From Clostridiales bacterium (GTDB taxonomy: Bacteria; Bacillota; Clostridia; Christensenellales; Aristaeellaceae), in NCBI GenBank assembly GCA_016930575.1, contig JAFGGL010000019.1, positions 55,103-119,102 of the forward strand: a stretch of 64,000 nucleotides of DNA. The letters run 5' to 3'. The position numbers were made by a program, and so were the translations under genes. The notes beneath the pieces were generated by a model. That model worked only from the letters and a program-made list of their open reading frames with translations. It was not told where the DNA came from and searched no databases. Positions 1 to 8,681 of this stretch are shown in pieces; position 1 is the stretch's first letter, and every line of letters begins with the position of its first letter.

Positions 1-1010
1 CCGATTGCGTATATTCCGACGGCAGCGATCCCGTGGGGATGCACAACTACTACACGCATCTGTATAACAAGACCGTGTTCGAGCTTCTGGAGCGCGAACG
101 CGGTAAGGACGAGGCCTGCGTGTTCGCGCGCAGCGCCACTGCGGGCGGCCAGCAATACCCCGTTCACTGGGGCGGCGACTGCTCAAGCACCTACGTGAGC
201 ATGGCTGAATCACTCAGGGCCGGGCTGTCGCTGTGCATGAGCGGGTTTGCGTTCTGGAGCCACGATATCTCCGGTTTTGAGGACACGGCGACCGAGGACG
301 TATACGTGCGCTGGGCGCAGTTTGGACTGTTATCCAGCCATTCGCGCCTGCATGGGTCTTCCAGCTACCGCGTGCCCTGGCTGTTCGGCGACCACGCGGT
401 AAAAGCCGTACGCGACTTCTCCAAACTCAAATGCCGCCTGATGCCCTACCTGTACACGGCCTCCGTGCATGCACACCAGACCGGCACGCCTGTGATGCGT
501 GCGATGGCGATGGAGTTCTTCGGCGATCCCGCCTGCGAGGCGCTTGACCGCCAGTACATGCTGGGCGGAAGCCTGCTGGTGGCGCCGGTGTTCCGCGAGG
601 ACGGCACGGTGGACTACTATCTGCCGGAAGGAACCTGGACGCATCTGCTCTCTGGCGAGACAAAAGAAGGCGGTGCGTGGAAGAAAGAAACATACGACCT
701 TTCCAGCCTGCCGCTGTTCGTTCAAGAAAATGCCATCCTGCCGCTCGGGCAGAGCGAGGAGCAGGTGGACTACGATTACCTGGACGGTCTGGAGCTGCAC
801 CTCTATCGCCCGAAGGAAGGCGTACCCGCGAAAATCGAAATGACCGACAGCAAAGGCAAGCGCACCCTGACGGTTACGATGACGAAGCAAAACGGCAAGA
901 TCACGCTGACCGTAAACGGCAAACACCGGGGGATCGCTGTCATCCTGCACGGCGATAAAGAAATCCGCGCGGCGCTTGCGCCGGACCAGAACGAAATCAC
1001 CCTTGCCTGA
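1..1010 (+). CDS. yicI: GH31 alpha-xylosidase (YicI-like), C-terminal part; 5' end outside window
   Basis: Partial gene, open from the left edge (reading frame begins at base 3). The translated part runs through the second half of a GH31 (alpha/beta)8 barrel: a 'PVHWGGDC' block carrying the acid/base Asp, then 'GFAFWSHDISGFE' and 'LLSSHSRLHGSSSYRVPW', followed by the beta-sandwich C-terminal domains. These blocks match the alpha-xylosidase YicI subgroup more closely than maltase-type GH31. Known role of the family: release of alpha-linked xylose from xyloglucan oligosaccharides such as isoprimeverose. No signal peptide can be judged because the N-terminus is missing. It lies just upstream of a GH95-like relic and a glucanase/transport operon, so a role in hemicellulose use is plausible (inference). 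Confidence 0.9.
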   Translation, partial: DCVYSDGSDPVGMHNYYTHLYNKTVFELLERERGKDEACVFARSATAGGQQYPVHWGGDCSSTYVSMAESLRAGLSLCMSGFAFWSHDISGFEDTATEDVYVRWAQFGLLSSHSRLHGSSSYRVPWLFGDHAVKAVRDFSKLKCRLMPYLYTASVHAHQTGTPVMRAMAMEFFGDPACEALDRQYMLGGSLLVAPVFREDGTVDYYLPEGTWTHLLSGETKEGGAWKKETYDLSSLPLFVQENAILPLGQSEEQVDYDYLDGLELHLYRPKEGVPAKIEMTDSKGKRTLTVTMTKQNGKITLTVNGKHRGIAVILHGDKEIRAALAPDQNEITLA

Positions 1011-1083
1011 CGCAGGGAGCCCTGTCATGAAACATGCCGCGCAGTCGCTTGCGTAAAGCGCAGGCGATAAAATTCATTTATAA

Positions 1084-1281
1084 CCCGCATTCCCAAAGCG
1101 CTGGACAGGGCATGCGCATGGCCTGCGCCTGCACGACGGCGTGGAAACTGATATCGTTTTCGATGACGGAAAGGCTGTATCCGCAAGCGTTCGTGTCCCC
1201 GAAGGCGCCGCGCCGCCTGTTTTCTGCTATCAAGGAATGCCAGCGGACAGAAAGATGACTGTGCAAGCGCAGAACCCCTGA
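1084..1281 (+). pseudogene. Relic of a GH95-type (alpha-L-fucosidase-like) C-terminus
   Basis: One frame reads 'PAFPKRW', 'HGLRLHDGVETDIVFDDGK' and 'ASVRVPEG' before TGA at 1279. This resembles the C-terminal beta-sandwich of GH95 enzymes, where 'LPALP..W..G.v.GLraRGGf.vd..W.dGkl' is typical. The same frame has a TAA at 1081 immediately upstream and no start codon, so this is a remnant of about 65 codons rather than a gene. The ORF-track entry 1034-1258 is in another frame. Assignment rests on motif memory only; it could also come from another fucosidase-like or GH65-like C-terminal domain. Confidence 0.45.
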
Positions 1282-1371
1282 TACAGCATCATTTCGCCAA
1301 AAGTCAATCAATGCACCACGGAAGCGCCGTCCGCCGGCGGAACGCCTGTTGCGGTCATTACACAATAGTCA

Positions 1372-1400
1372 CTATATATTTGGTAAATGTTCACTATTGT
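1372..1400. promoter_or_regulatory. Inverted repeat upstream of the glucanase operon promoter
   Basis: Perfect 8-bp arms ACAATAGT (1372-1379) and ACTATTGT (1393-1400) are separated by 13 bp in an AT-rich tract and end 3 bp before the -35 box. The position suits an activator or repressor site for the glucanase operon. The cognate regulator is not identifiable in the window. Confidence 0.45.
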
Positions 1401-1403
1401 TGC

Positions 1404-1432
1404 TTGACGAAATCGTTTGAGGAAGTTAGAAT
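1404..1432 (+). promoter_or_regulatory. Sigma-A-type promoter of the glucanase/transport operon
   Basis: TTGACG (1404-1409), 17-bp spacer, TAGAAT (1427-1432). It lies about 55 bp before the start codon at 1489, which has a GGGAGGA ribosome binding site. Confidence 0.6.
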
Positions 1433-1488
1433 AACTGTACAGAAGTCGAGTTATCGACAACCCAACAAAACAAGAACGGGAGGAACCT

Positions 1489-3051
1489 ATGATGAAAAAG
1501 GCTTTATCACTACTTCTCTGTATTGCGATGATTCTGGGGGTAACCACCATCTCGCTTGCCGAGGAAGCCGAACCGACCGAAGCCGTTGCATACTTGATGT
1601 TTGCCGACGGCAGCTGGACCAACCAACGCTTTAGCACTGCGGATGAAATCGCCTTTGCGGCGACCGACGTGGTCGTTGACGGCCCCGGAACCTACACCGT
1701 CGGCTTGACATTTGACGAGCCGGCCGAAGGGCTTTCGTTCATGGCGCTTGGCATTGAGGGCGGCGAAGCGCTGCTGCCCGGCGCGATCTACGAAGTGACC
1801 GAGGTCAAGGTCGACGGCGAAGCCGTAGCGCTTGGCAAATCCTACACTTCGACCGACGAAGGCGTCGTTACACGCAACAACCTCTATAACGAATGGGTCG
1901 GCGAGATCCCCGAAGACGCGCGCGTGACCGGCGACATTGCCGACTACACGCCCACCGCCGTCAGCAAGGATGATTTCACCTCCTACTCGAGCATTGAAGT
2001 CACCTTCACCATGGTTTCCACCGATGCGTTCATCATGTTCGCCGACGCCGCCTGGAACAATCAGCTGTGGTCGCTCGCGGACAAGACCACCGCGGAGATC
2101 GGCGCGGCCAAGATCTACAAGGAAGGCGACTACGAAGTGTCGCTGACGTTCCCCGAAGCCATCGCCGGCTTTGCCTTCATGGCGCTGGAAGTGGTCGACG
2201 GCAACATCACCTTCCCCAACTACTGCTATGACATCACCGAGATCCTGGTCGACGGCGAAGCCGTGGACATCGCAAAGGGCTACACCAGCTCCGACGATAA
2301 CGTGGAGACCCGTTCCAACATCTACAACGAATGGGTTGCCGAACTTCCGGCCGACGCGCGTACCGGCGACGGCGACCTGGAGGGTTGCTCCCCCGTCCTC
2401 TTTGCCGCCAACGAAGCCACCATCACCGAGATTACAGTGAAATTCACCGTGACCTTCGTGGTGCTTAAAGCAGCCGAAGAAGAGAGCAAGATCGCAGAAA
2501 ACGGCGAATACCCGGCCTTCCTGATGATCGCCGACGACGAATGGGGCGGCAATTGGGCCAACCAGAAACCCGGCACCGCAGGCGATACCGTAGTGACGGG
2601 CGACGGCGTTTATGAAGTGAAAGCCTCCAAGGAAAGCCTGGGCATCGCGGAAGACGCGACCTTCGGCGCCCTGGCCGTGCTGCTTGTGGATATCGTGGAC
2701 TTCGGCTCCGCCGTCCTGCAGACCAACGGCTATTCCTCCAAGGACACCCAGTACATCGATTCGACCAGCGACGACTGCATCCTCACCGTGAAAACGGCGC
2801 TGTATGTGGACGGCGTGAAGACGGGCGTGAACCAGAATATGGTTGTATTCGGCAACATCGAGGGCAACCACCGCCTGCGTATCGAACTGTTCAACATCTG
2901 GGGCCCGACGGCAAATGCGTCCGGAATCAACGACGCAACCTTCGCACCCATGGATGAAGTCTCCATCGTGTTCTCCATCGAAGGCAGCGGAATCAACACC
3001 GGAGCCGATACCGACATCGACGCCTACTGCATGGCAAACCATCCGCAGTAA
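1489..3051 (+). CDS. Secreted triple-repeat protein, carbohydrate-binding-like
   Basis: 520 residues with a clear signal peptide (two basic residues, hydrophobic core, cleavage near 'SLAEE'). The mature part is three diverged copies of a module of about 150 residues. Each copy starts with a 'FLMFADxxWxNQ'-like block. Copies 1 and 2 also share 'EVKVDGEAV/EILVDGEAV', a 'YTSxD' turn and 'YNEWVxExPxDAR'. The modules are rich in Thr, aromatics and alternating hydrophobics, as in beta-sandwich binding domains. No catalytic motif, dockerin, LPxTG or lipobox was seen. A terminator-like hairpin separates it from the next gene, a GH5 endoglucanase, so it may be made in excess as a free glucan-binding protein. 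I do not recognise an assigned CBM family; function is inferred from repeats and context. Confidence 0.75.
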   Translation: MMKKALSLLLCIAMILGVTTISLAEEAEPTEAVAYLMFADGSWTNQRFSTADEIAFAATDVVVDGPGTYTVGLTFDEPAEGLSFMALGIEGGEALLPGAIYEVTEVKVDGEAVALGKSYTSTDEGVVTRNNLYNEWVGEIPEDARVTGDIADYTPTAVSKDDFTSYSSIEVTFTMVSTDAFIMFADAAWNNQLWSLADKTTAEIGAAKIYKEGDYEVSLTFPEAIAGFAFMALEVVDGNITFPNYCYDITEILVDGEAVDIAKGYTSSDDNVETRSNIYNEWVAELPADARTGDGDLEGCSPVLFAANEATITEITVKFTVTFVVLKAAEEESKIAENGEYPAFLMIADDEWGGNWANQKPGTAGDTVVTGDGVYEVKASKESLGIAEDATFGALAVLLVDIVDFGSAVLQTNGYSSKDTQYIDSTSDDCILTVKTALYVDGVKTGVNQNMVVFGNIEGNHRLRIELFNIWGPTANASGINDATFAPMDEVSIVFSIEGSGINTGADTDIDAYCMANHPQ

Positions 3052-3063
3052 TACCTGAGTATA

Positions 3064-3109
3064 CTTTCCCCGCCGACGGATTTCGGTATCGGCGGGGAAA
3101 GCTTTTTTT
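3064..3109 (+). terminator. Intrinsic terminator or attenuator after the repeat protein
   Basis: GC-rich stem (TTCCCCGCCGA pairing with TCGGCGGGGAA, extended by CTT/AAG) followed by TTTTTTT. It sits between the repeat protein and the endoglucanase, only 17 bp before the latter's start codon, so partial read-through would set the ratio between them. Confidence 0.8.
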
Positions 3110-3126
3110 GGAAAGGAACAGTCGCC

Positions 3127-4281
3127 ATGAAACGCCTGTGTTTACTCCTGCTTATTTTGACGATGCTGTTTTCCTGCGCCGCTGCGGACGGAAATGCGCA
3201 CCGTACGGGGACCGTAGAAGACGTTACAAGCCTTGATTTCGTCGCGATGCTTGGCGCGGGCTGGAACCTTGGCAACTCGCTGGAAGCCACCGGCGTCCCG
3301 AGCAAAACGATTGCGGAGTATGAAACCTGCTGGAGCAATCCCTTAACCACGCAGGAGATCATCGATGTCATCGCCGATATGGGATACAAAACCATCCGCA
3401 TCCCCGTCGCATGGTCAAACCTCATGGCGGACGACTTTACCATCCACCCGGACCTTCTGGACCGCGTTGAAGAGGTGGCGGGGTATTGCTTAAACCGCGA
3501 CCTGTACGTTATCATCAACATCCACTGGGACGGCGGCTGGGACAGCCTGTTCTATACGGATTACGAAACCGCCATCGCGAAATTCACCGCGATCTGGACA
3601 CAGGTGTCCGACCGCTTCCGGGATTACGACGGCCATATCATCTTTGAAGCGCTCAACGAAGTCGGCTGGACGCAGTTCTTCAACTACTACGGCGGCCTGC
3701 GCGCCGTGAACGCAAACCCCGAAAAATCCAAGCAGGGCTATGACCTTCTGCTTCAGATAAACCAGGTTTTTGTCGATCTGGTGCGCGCGTCCGGCGGCAA
3801 CAACGCCGAGCGGTTTTTGCTCATTCCCGGCTACAACACCGATATCGAACTCACCTGCCACGAACTCTACCGGATGCCCGAGGATCCCGCGGAGCATCTG
3901 CTGATCTCCGTGCATTACTACCACCCATGGGATTTCGTGGGCCTGGGGGAAGATGCCAGCTACGCGCCGATGCGCACCGTTTGGCCGGAGACTTCCGCGG
4001 ATGTCCAGGACATGAACTACTATTTAAATAAGATGAAAATCTTTATGGACAAGGGCTACGGCGTGGTGCTTGGTGAGTATTCCGTCTGTGACGGTTTGGA
4101 CGATAAAGACCCCGTAAGCGTCCGCACATGGGATACCATGGTGACGCGGACCGCCCTGCGCTGCGGCTACTGCCCGCTGTTCTGGGACAACGGATATATC
4201 CTGCTTAATCGCAAAACGCTGACGTTTTACGACGAGACGCTCGCCGAAGAACTGTCCGCGCTCGCGCGCTCGGCGCAATAA
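3127..4281 (+). CDS. GH5 endo-beta-glucanase (cellulase), secreted
   Basis: 384 residues; a GH5 (alpha/beta)8 barrel preceded by a signal peptide. Seen in order: 'GAGWNLGNSLEA' (about 43-54), 'KTIRIPVAW' (88-96), 'NIHWDGGW' (131-138), 'EALNEVG' with acid/base Glu178, 'SVHYYHPWDF' (261-270) and 'VVLGEYSV' with nucleophile Glu317. This is the usual length for a single-domain family 5 cellulase. Known reaction: retaining hydrolysis of internal beta-1,4 bonds in cellulose, beta-glucan or related glucomannan; the exact substrate cannot be read. The signal peptide ends 'LFSC', which partly fits a lipobox, so membrane anchoring through Cys17 is possible. Ribosome binding site GGAAAGGA. Followed at 18 bp by sugar permeases, suggesting import of its products. 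Confidence 0.9.
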   Translation: MKRLCLLLLILTMLFSCAAADGNAHRTGTVEDVTSLDFVAMLGAGWNLGNSLEATGVPSKTIAEYETCWSNPLTTQEIIDVIADMGYKTIRIPVAWSNLMADDFTIHPDLLDRVEEVAGYCLNRDLYVIINIHWDGGWDSLFYTDYETAIAKFTAIWTQVSDRFRDYDGHIIFEALNEVGWTQFFNYYGGLRAVNANPEKSKQGYDLLLQINQVFVDLVRASGGNNAERFLLIPGYNTDIELTCHELYRMPEDPAEHLLISVHYYHPWDFVGLGEDASYAPMRTVWPETSADVQDMNYYLNKMKIFMDKGYGVVLGEYSVCDGLDDKDPVSVRTWDTMVTRTALRCGYCPLFWDNGYILLNRKTLTFYDETLAEELSALARSAQ

Positions 4282-4299
4282 GCAATTCCGAGGAGATTT

Positions 4300-5766
4300 A
4301 TGAACGCCGCACTCACCAGAAACCTGCCGCTCCAACACCGCGCAGCCGACAGAATGTACTACCTGCTGCGGATTGCGGCTTTATTCGCCATGGCGCTGAT
4401 GTTCTTTCCGGATATCAGCTCCGCCAAAGTAACAATACTCATCAACAAAAGCGTATCGCTGTTTTCGGCGGGGATATCATATTCCGGCCTGATTTCCGAC
4501 AGCGCGCGCCCGCTGCGGCTGGAGTGGGTGCAGGCGAGTACCTATCAGATCCTGCATTACGGCTCGCTGATTGCTGTACTCGGCGGTCTTTTTGCCGGCG
4601 CCTGCGGCTGCATGTCGCTTGGCAGCCTGCGCCTGAAACGGCTGGGCAATATTTTCGGCATAGCCGGCGGCGGCATGCTGATGCTTGGCATGGGGATGAC
4701 CTACATCGCCTACCGCCAGTTTGCCGCGATCGTGGAAAAGGCCGACCGCATCGCCGCCACGCTGCCCGACGCGGTGTTCATCTACGCCGGGCTCGGGCTT
4801 TTGATACTTCTGATCTCTGTGATAGTACAAGGCATATTGCCGCGCGCGGACAAAAACGACCGCTTTGAAATGAAGGCCAGATACCGCCTTTTTTTGATGT
4901 TTTTGCCCATTGTAGTGCTGGCGTTCGTGTTCGCGTACCTGCCGCTTTACGGCTGGCGTTACGCGTTTTACGATTACCAGCCCGGCGGCACGCTCTCGGC
5001 GGAGACTTTCGCAGGATTCAAGTACTTCCAGGCGCTGTTCCAGAACGAATCGACCCGCAACGACATGATCCGGGTGCTGAGAAACACGCTGGTGATGAGC
5101 GGGCTTGGCATCGCGACCAGCTGGGTGCCGCTGGTGATCGCCATTTTGATGGCAGAGATCCGCTCAAAGTTCTTCCTGCGCTCGGTGCAGACCATCATCA
5201 CCATCCCCAACTTCATCTCCTGGGTGCTGGTATACGCGGTGGCGCTAGCAATGTTCAACACCGACGGTTTTCTCAACGGTTTCCTGGGGCTTTTGGGGGT
5301 ACAATCCGATACCAATTATTTAATGGGCAACCAAAACATCTGGCTGAAGATGCTCGCCTGGGGCATGTGGAAGGGCGTGGGGTGGTCGTCCATTATCTAT
5401 GTCGCGGCAATCACGGGTATCGACGTGCACCTCTACGAAGCTGCCACCGTAGACGGCGCGGGGCGCTTCCAGAAGATGCGCTATATCACGCTGCCCAGCC
5501 TGATGCCCACCTATATGGTGCTGCTGCTGCTGGCGGTCGCCGCCATCCTGAGTAACGGCATGGACCAGTACTACGTGTTCCAAAACGCGCAGAACACCTC
5601 CACCATCGAGGTGCTGGACCTGTACGTGTACAACATCGGCATCGGCGAAGGCACGTCCATCCCGCTGTCCACGATCGTGGGGATGTTCAAGACCATCATC
5701 AGCGTGATGCTGCTGTTCATCGCCAACAATGTGTCCAAATGGACGCGCGGCGAGAGCATTGTGTAA
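4300..5766 (+). CDS. ABC sugar permease, LplB type, with extra N-terminal membrane domain
   Basis: 488 residues, against about 300 for usual family members. Residues from about 195 onward form a standard binding-protein-dependent permease: 'YLPLYGWRYAFYDY', six membrane spans and an EAA loop 'EAATVDGAGRFQKMRYITLP'. The first 185 residues add about four predicted membrane spans (near 20-40, 83-108, 113-140 and 153-180), unrelated to the permease fold. The subunit pairs with the next gene's product and a binding protein; family members import complex oligosaccharides. No ATPase gene is adjacent, so a shared MsmK/UgpC-type ATPase encoded elsewhere is likely (inference). Start chosen for GAGGAG 8 bp upstream; there is no internal start that would remove the extension and keep a good ribosome binding site. 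Confidence 0.88.
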   Translation: MNAALTRNLPLQHRAADRMYYLLRIAALFAMALMFFPDISSAKVTILINKSVSLFSAGISYSGLISDSARPLRLEWVQASTYQILHYGSLIAVLGGLFAGACGCMSLGSLRLKRLGNIFGIAGGGMLMLGMGMTYIAYRQFAAIVEKADRIAATLPDAVFIYAGLGLLILLISVIVQGILPRADKNDRFEMKARYRLFLMFLPIVVLAFVFAYLPLYGWRYAFYDYQPGGTLSAETFAGFKYFQALFQNESTRNDMIRVLRNTLVMSGLGIATSWVPLVIAILMAEIRSKFFLRSVQTIITIPNFISWVLVYAVALAMFNTDGFLNGFLGLLGVQSDTNYLMGNQNIWLKMLAWGMWKGVGWSSIIYVAAITGIDVHLYEAATVDGAGRFQKMRYITLPSLMPTYMVLLLLAVAAILSNGMDQYYVFQNAQNTSTIEVLDLYVYNIGIGEGTSIPLSTIVGMFKTIISVMLLFIANNVSKWTRGESIV

Positions 5767-5781
5767 AGGAGGGAGAAACAG

Positions 5782-6717
5782 ATGCGCAAGCAAAAAAACG
5801 AGCTGAACCACGCAGGCTATAAACGCACGGCCGGCGACCGGATTTTTGAAAATCTGAACGCACTTTTCTTCGTTCTGTTCATGCTGCTGTGCCTGTTCCC
5901 TTTTTACTACCTGCTCATCAACACGATCTCGGATAACGACCTGGTAGCGCGCGGCTCGATCAACTTCTGGCCGGTCGGGCTGACGATCTCCAATTACATT
6001 GCGCTGAAAAATGTAGCGGATCTGGGCGTTGCCTTTCTGGTAACGCTGGGGCGCACTGTTATCGGCACCATCACGATGGTCGCCGTATCGGCCTTCGCGG
6101 GATATTTGGTAACGAAACAGGAGATGTGGAACCGCAAGTTCTTCTATCGTATGCTGGTGATCACGATGTACTTCAACGCCGGGCTGATCCCCATGTACTT
6201 AAACATCAAAATGCTGGGGCTAACGGATACCTTCTGGGTGTATATCATCCCGGCGCTCGTGATGCCGTTCAATATCATCCTTGTGAAGACGTATATCGAA
6301 AGTATCCCGCCCGATCTGGAGGAAAGCGCGCTGATCGACGGCGCCGGATACCTCAAGATCTTTACAAGCATCATCGTTCCCCTGTCGATGCCGATCCTGG
6401 CGACGATCGCGATCTTCGGCGCGGTGGGACACTGGAACGCGTTCATCGATTCCCTGATATACAACCAAACCGCGATCCAGCTGCACACGCTGCAGCACGT
6501 GCTATATACCTACCTGAATAAAACTTCCAACCTGGCCGCAATGATGAACTCCGGCGCGGATGCGGCAGCGGCCGCGCAGGCCGCGCAGGCGGCGCTGAAC
6601 AATAAAGTAATCAAATATACCATTTCCATGGTCACCATTCTTCCCATACTGATGGTCTACCCCTTCATGACTCGGTATTTCCAAAAGGGAATCATGCTGG
6701 GCGCGGTCAAGGGGTAG
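5782..6717 (+). CDS. ABC sugar permease, LplC/YtcP type
   Basis: 311 residues. Basic cytoplasmic N-terminus, then 'LFFVLFMLLCLFPFYYLLINTIS' and five further spans. EAA loop 'EESALIDGAGYLKIFTSIIVPLS'. C-terminus 'YFQKGIMLGAVKG' is the usual ending of this subfamily. An Ala/Gln-rich insertion ('ADAAAAAQAAQAAL') lies before the last span. Together with the preceding gene it forms the heterodimeric channel of an importer for glucan oligosaccharides. Starts 15 bp after the previous stop with AGGAGGGAG. Confidence 0.9.
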   Translation: MRKQKNELNHAGYKRTAGDRIFENLNALFFVLFMLLCLFPFYYLLINTISDNDLVARGSINFWPVGLTISNYIALKNVADLGVAFLVTLGRTVIGTITMVAVSAFAGYLVTKQEMWNRKFFYRMLVITMYFNAGLIPMYLNIKMLGLTDTFWVYIIPALVMPFNIILVKTYIESIPPDLEESALIDGAGYLKIFTSIIVPLSMPILATIAIFGAVGHWNAFIDSLIYNQTAIQLHTLQHVLYTYLNKTSNLAAMMNSGADAAAAAQAAQAALNNKVIKYTISMVTILPILMVYPFMTRYFQKGIMLGAVKG

Positions 6718-6748
6718 GCAACACATCCATTCAACAGGAGGGCTAAAC

Positions 6749-8461
6749 ATGAACAAGAAACCCCATCAAAGAATCACCGCATTGCTTGTAACGGCCGTAC
6801 TCGCTCTGATGCTCTTCATGCCTTCGCTTGCCGCCGCGGCGGACGAGCCTATCCAACTTGTCTGCTTCAGCCAGCTTGCAAACTATTCCGGTAAACTGAC
6901 GGGATGGATCGCAAAAGTGCTGCTGGACCGCTTCAACGTGGAGATCACCATCGTTCCCGATTTGGAAGGCGTGTATGAAACACGCATGGAATCCGGCAAT
7001 CTGGGCGATCTCGTGGTCTGGGGCAACAACGGCCGCGAATACCTCAACGCCGCCCAGGGCGGATACCTGTTCGACTGGGAGGAAGATGATCTGCTTTACG
7101 ATTACGCGCCCAATATCGCAGAGAATATGTCCGCGGCGCTGGAACAAAACCGTATGATCTCCGGTATGGACACGATTTACGGTTTCGGTTACAACGTGGC
7201 ATCCTCCACGGAGGATCATGAGGCCTTCTTCTATACCTGGGATATCCGCTGGGATCTGTACAAGGAGCTGGGCTATCCCGAGGTTAATTCGCTTGACGAC
7301 CTTTTCGATCTGTTTGTGGCGATGAAGGAGATCTGCCCGCTGGATGAAAACGGCAACGAGACCTACGCGTTCTCACTGTGGCCGGACTGGGACGGCAACA
7401 TGGTGATGTACATCAAGGCGTTCGCCACCGCATGGTACGGGTACGACGAGTTCTTCTTCGGCCACCTCAACTGTGAGACGGGCGAATACTACAGCGCGCT
7501 GGAAACCGGCAGCCCGTACCTGGAGATGGTGAAGTTTTTCAACAAGCTCTACCGCGCGGGGCTTTTGGATCCCAACTCCATGACCGCTACCTACGATACG
7601 ATGACCGAAAAACTGCGCGCGGGCGGCGTGTTCTGCTCGATCTTCAACTACTCCGGTTCTTTTTCCTATAATACCGACGAACACATGGCGGACGGCAAGA
7701 TGATGATGTCGCTGGTCCCCGGCGATGTGAGGCCCATCGTATACGGCATGAGCGTGCTGGGCGGCAACCGCGTCTGGTCCGTCGGCGCGAAGTCCGAATA
7801 CCCCGAGCTGTGCCTGGAGATTATCGACTGGTTCTGCACCCCCGAAGGCCGCCTGACGATGGATTACGGCCCGCAAGACGTGTGCTGGTATTATGGTTCG
7901 GATGGGCTGACCCACTTCACGGAGCTTGGGAAAGCCTGCCAGAAGGACCGCAAGACCAATTTGGGCGACAGCCGATGGGATGAATTCACGGGCGGCGAAT
8001 GGTCCGGCGAATTCAACGACGGCTCCTTCCAGATTAACAACACGACCTGGTCCACCAACGCGACCAACCCCGTGACCGGCGAACCCTACAACAAGGATTT
8101 CTGGGCCAGCTACCAAACGCCCGCGACGTATGAGATCGACCAGGATTGGCGCGACTGGGCGGGCGTAGAGACGGTGCAGGCATATATGGAAAACCAAAAC
8201 TACGTCGTCAAAACCGCAACCGAGTACGCCGACCCGACGATGAGCGACGATCTGAACCTGATCTGGACGCAGGTGAAAAAAGCGATCGTGGACGGCACGT
8301 GGAACCTGGTGTACTCCAAGTCGGACGGGGAATACAATTATCTGCTCTCGCAGATCATCAAAAACGCCGACGGCTACGGTTATGAAACCTGTGAGGACTT
8401 TGGCGCAAGCGAAGCCGCCCGCTGGTGGCAGATGGTTATGGACATAAAAGCCGCTCAATAA
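6749..8461 (+). CDS. Extracellular solute-binding protein (LipO-like) of the glucanase operon
   Basis: 570 residues. N-terminal hydrophobic signal segment ending 'SLAAAADEP', then a family 1-type binding protein: 'IVPDLEGVYETRMESGNLGDLVVWG' resembles the usual lobe 1 pattern, and many aromatic residues suit sugar stacking. The size fits oligosaccharide binders of the LipO/YtcQ group. No lipobox cysteine is present near the cleavage site, unusual for a Gram-positive binding protein; it may be kept at the membrane by an uncleaved signal segment or by its permease. Last gene of the operon, followed at once by a strong terminator. Ribosome binding site CAGGAGGG. Confidence 0.88.
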   Translation: MNKKPHQRITALLVTAVLALMLFMPSLAAAADEPIQLVCFSQLANYSGKLTGWIAKVLLDRFNVEITIVPDLEGVYETRMESGNLGDLVVWGNNGREYLNAAQGGYLFDWEEDDLLYDYAPNIAENMSAALEQNRMISGMDTIYGFGYNVASSTEDHEAFFYTWDIRWDLYKELGYPEVNSLDDLFDLFVAMKEICPLDENGNETYAFSLWPDWDGNMVMYIKAFATAWYGYDEFFFGHLNCETGEYYSALETGSPYLEMVKFFNKLYRAGLLDPNSMTATYDTMTEKLRAGGVFCSIFNYSGSFSYNTDEHMADGKMMMSLVPGDVRPIVYGMSVLGGNRVWSVGAKSEYPELCLEIIDWFCTPEGRLTMDYGPQDVCWYYGSDGLTHFTELGKACQKDRKTNLGDSRWDEFTGGEWSGEFNDGSFQINNTTWSTNATNPVTGEPYNKDFWASYQTPATYEIDQDWRDWAGVETVQAYMENQNYVVKTATEYADPTMSDDLNLIWTQVKKAIVDGTWNLVYSKSDGEYNYLLSQIIKNADGYGYETCEDFGASEAARWWQMVMDIKAAQ

Positions 8462-8481
8462 CAAACGGCTGCAGCCGCCTG

Positions 8482-8520
8482 CCGCGCCCGATGCCGCAAT
8501 ACTCCGCGGGCGCGGTTTTT
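8482..8520 (+). terminator. Terminator of the glucanase/transport operon
   Basis: CCGCGCCCG (8482-8490) pairs with CGGGCGCGG (8507-8515) and is followed by TTTTT. Confidence 0.85.
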
Positions 8521-8545
8521 GATTGCCTACATCTTGCGTTGTTTC

Positions 8546-8574
8546 TTGTTGTAGTCAGGGAAATGTAGTATACT
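8546..8574 (+). promoter_or_regulatory. Possible promoter in front of the EAL relic
   Basis: TTGTTG (8546-8551), 17-bp spacer, TATACT (8569-8574). No intact gene follows directly; transcription could continue into the VOC genes at 9102 and 9526. Confidence 0.4.
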
Positions 8575-8681
8575 ATCATTGCAGCCACGAAAACCGTATA
8601 CGATTCACATCCTATTGAAATAGCACACCGCGGCGAATTTCCCGATTTCGGCCTTCATACAAGCGCGGAGGAAGGTTTGGC

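Noticed and set aside
1034-1258. 74-codon ORF in the GH31-glucanase gap
   Set aside because: Different frame from the GH95-like similarity, no ribosome binding site, Lys/Ser/Arg-rich noise.
1510-3042. 510-codon minus-strand ORF opposite the repeat protein
   Set aside because: It is rich in Gly, His, Val and Asp in the pattern of a GC-rich antisense shadow; the plus frame has a signal peptide, repeats and a ribosome binding site.
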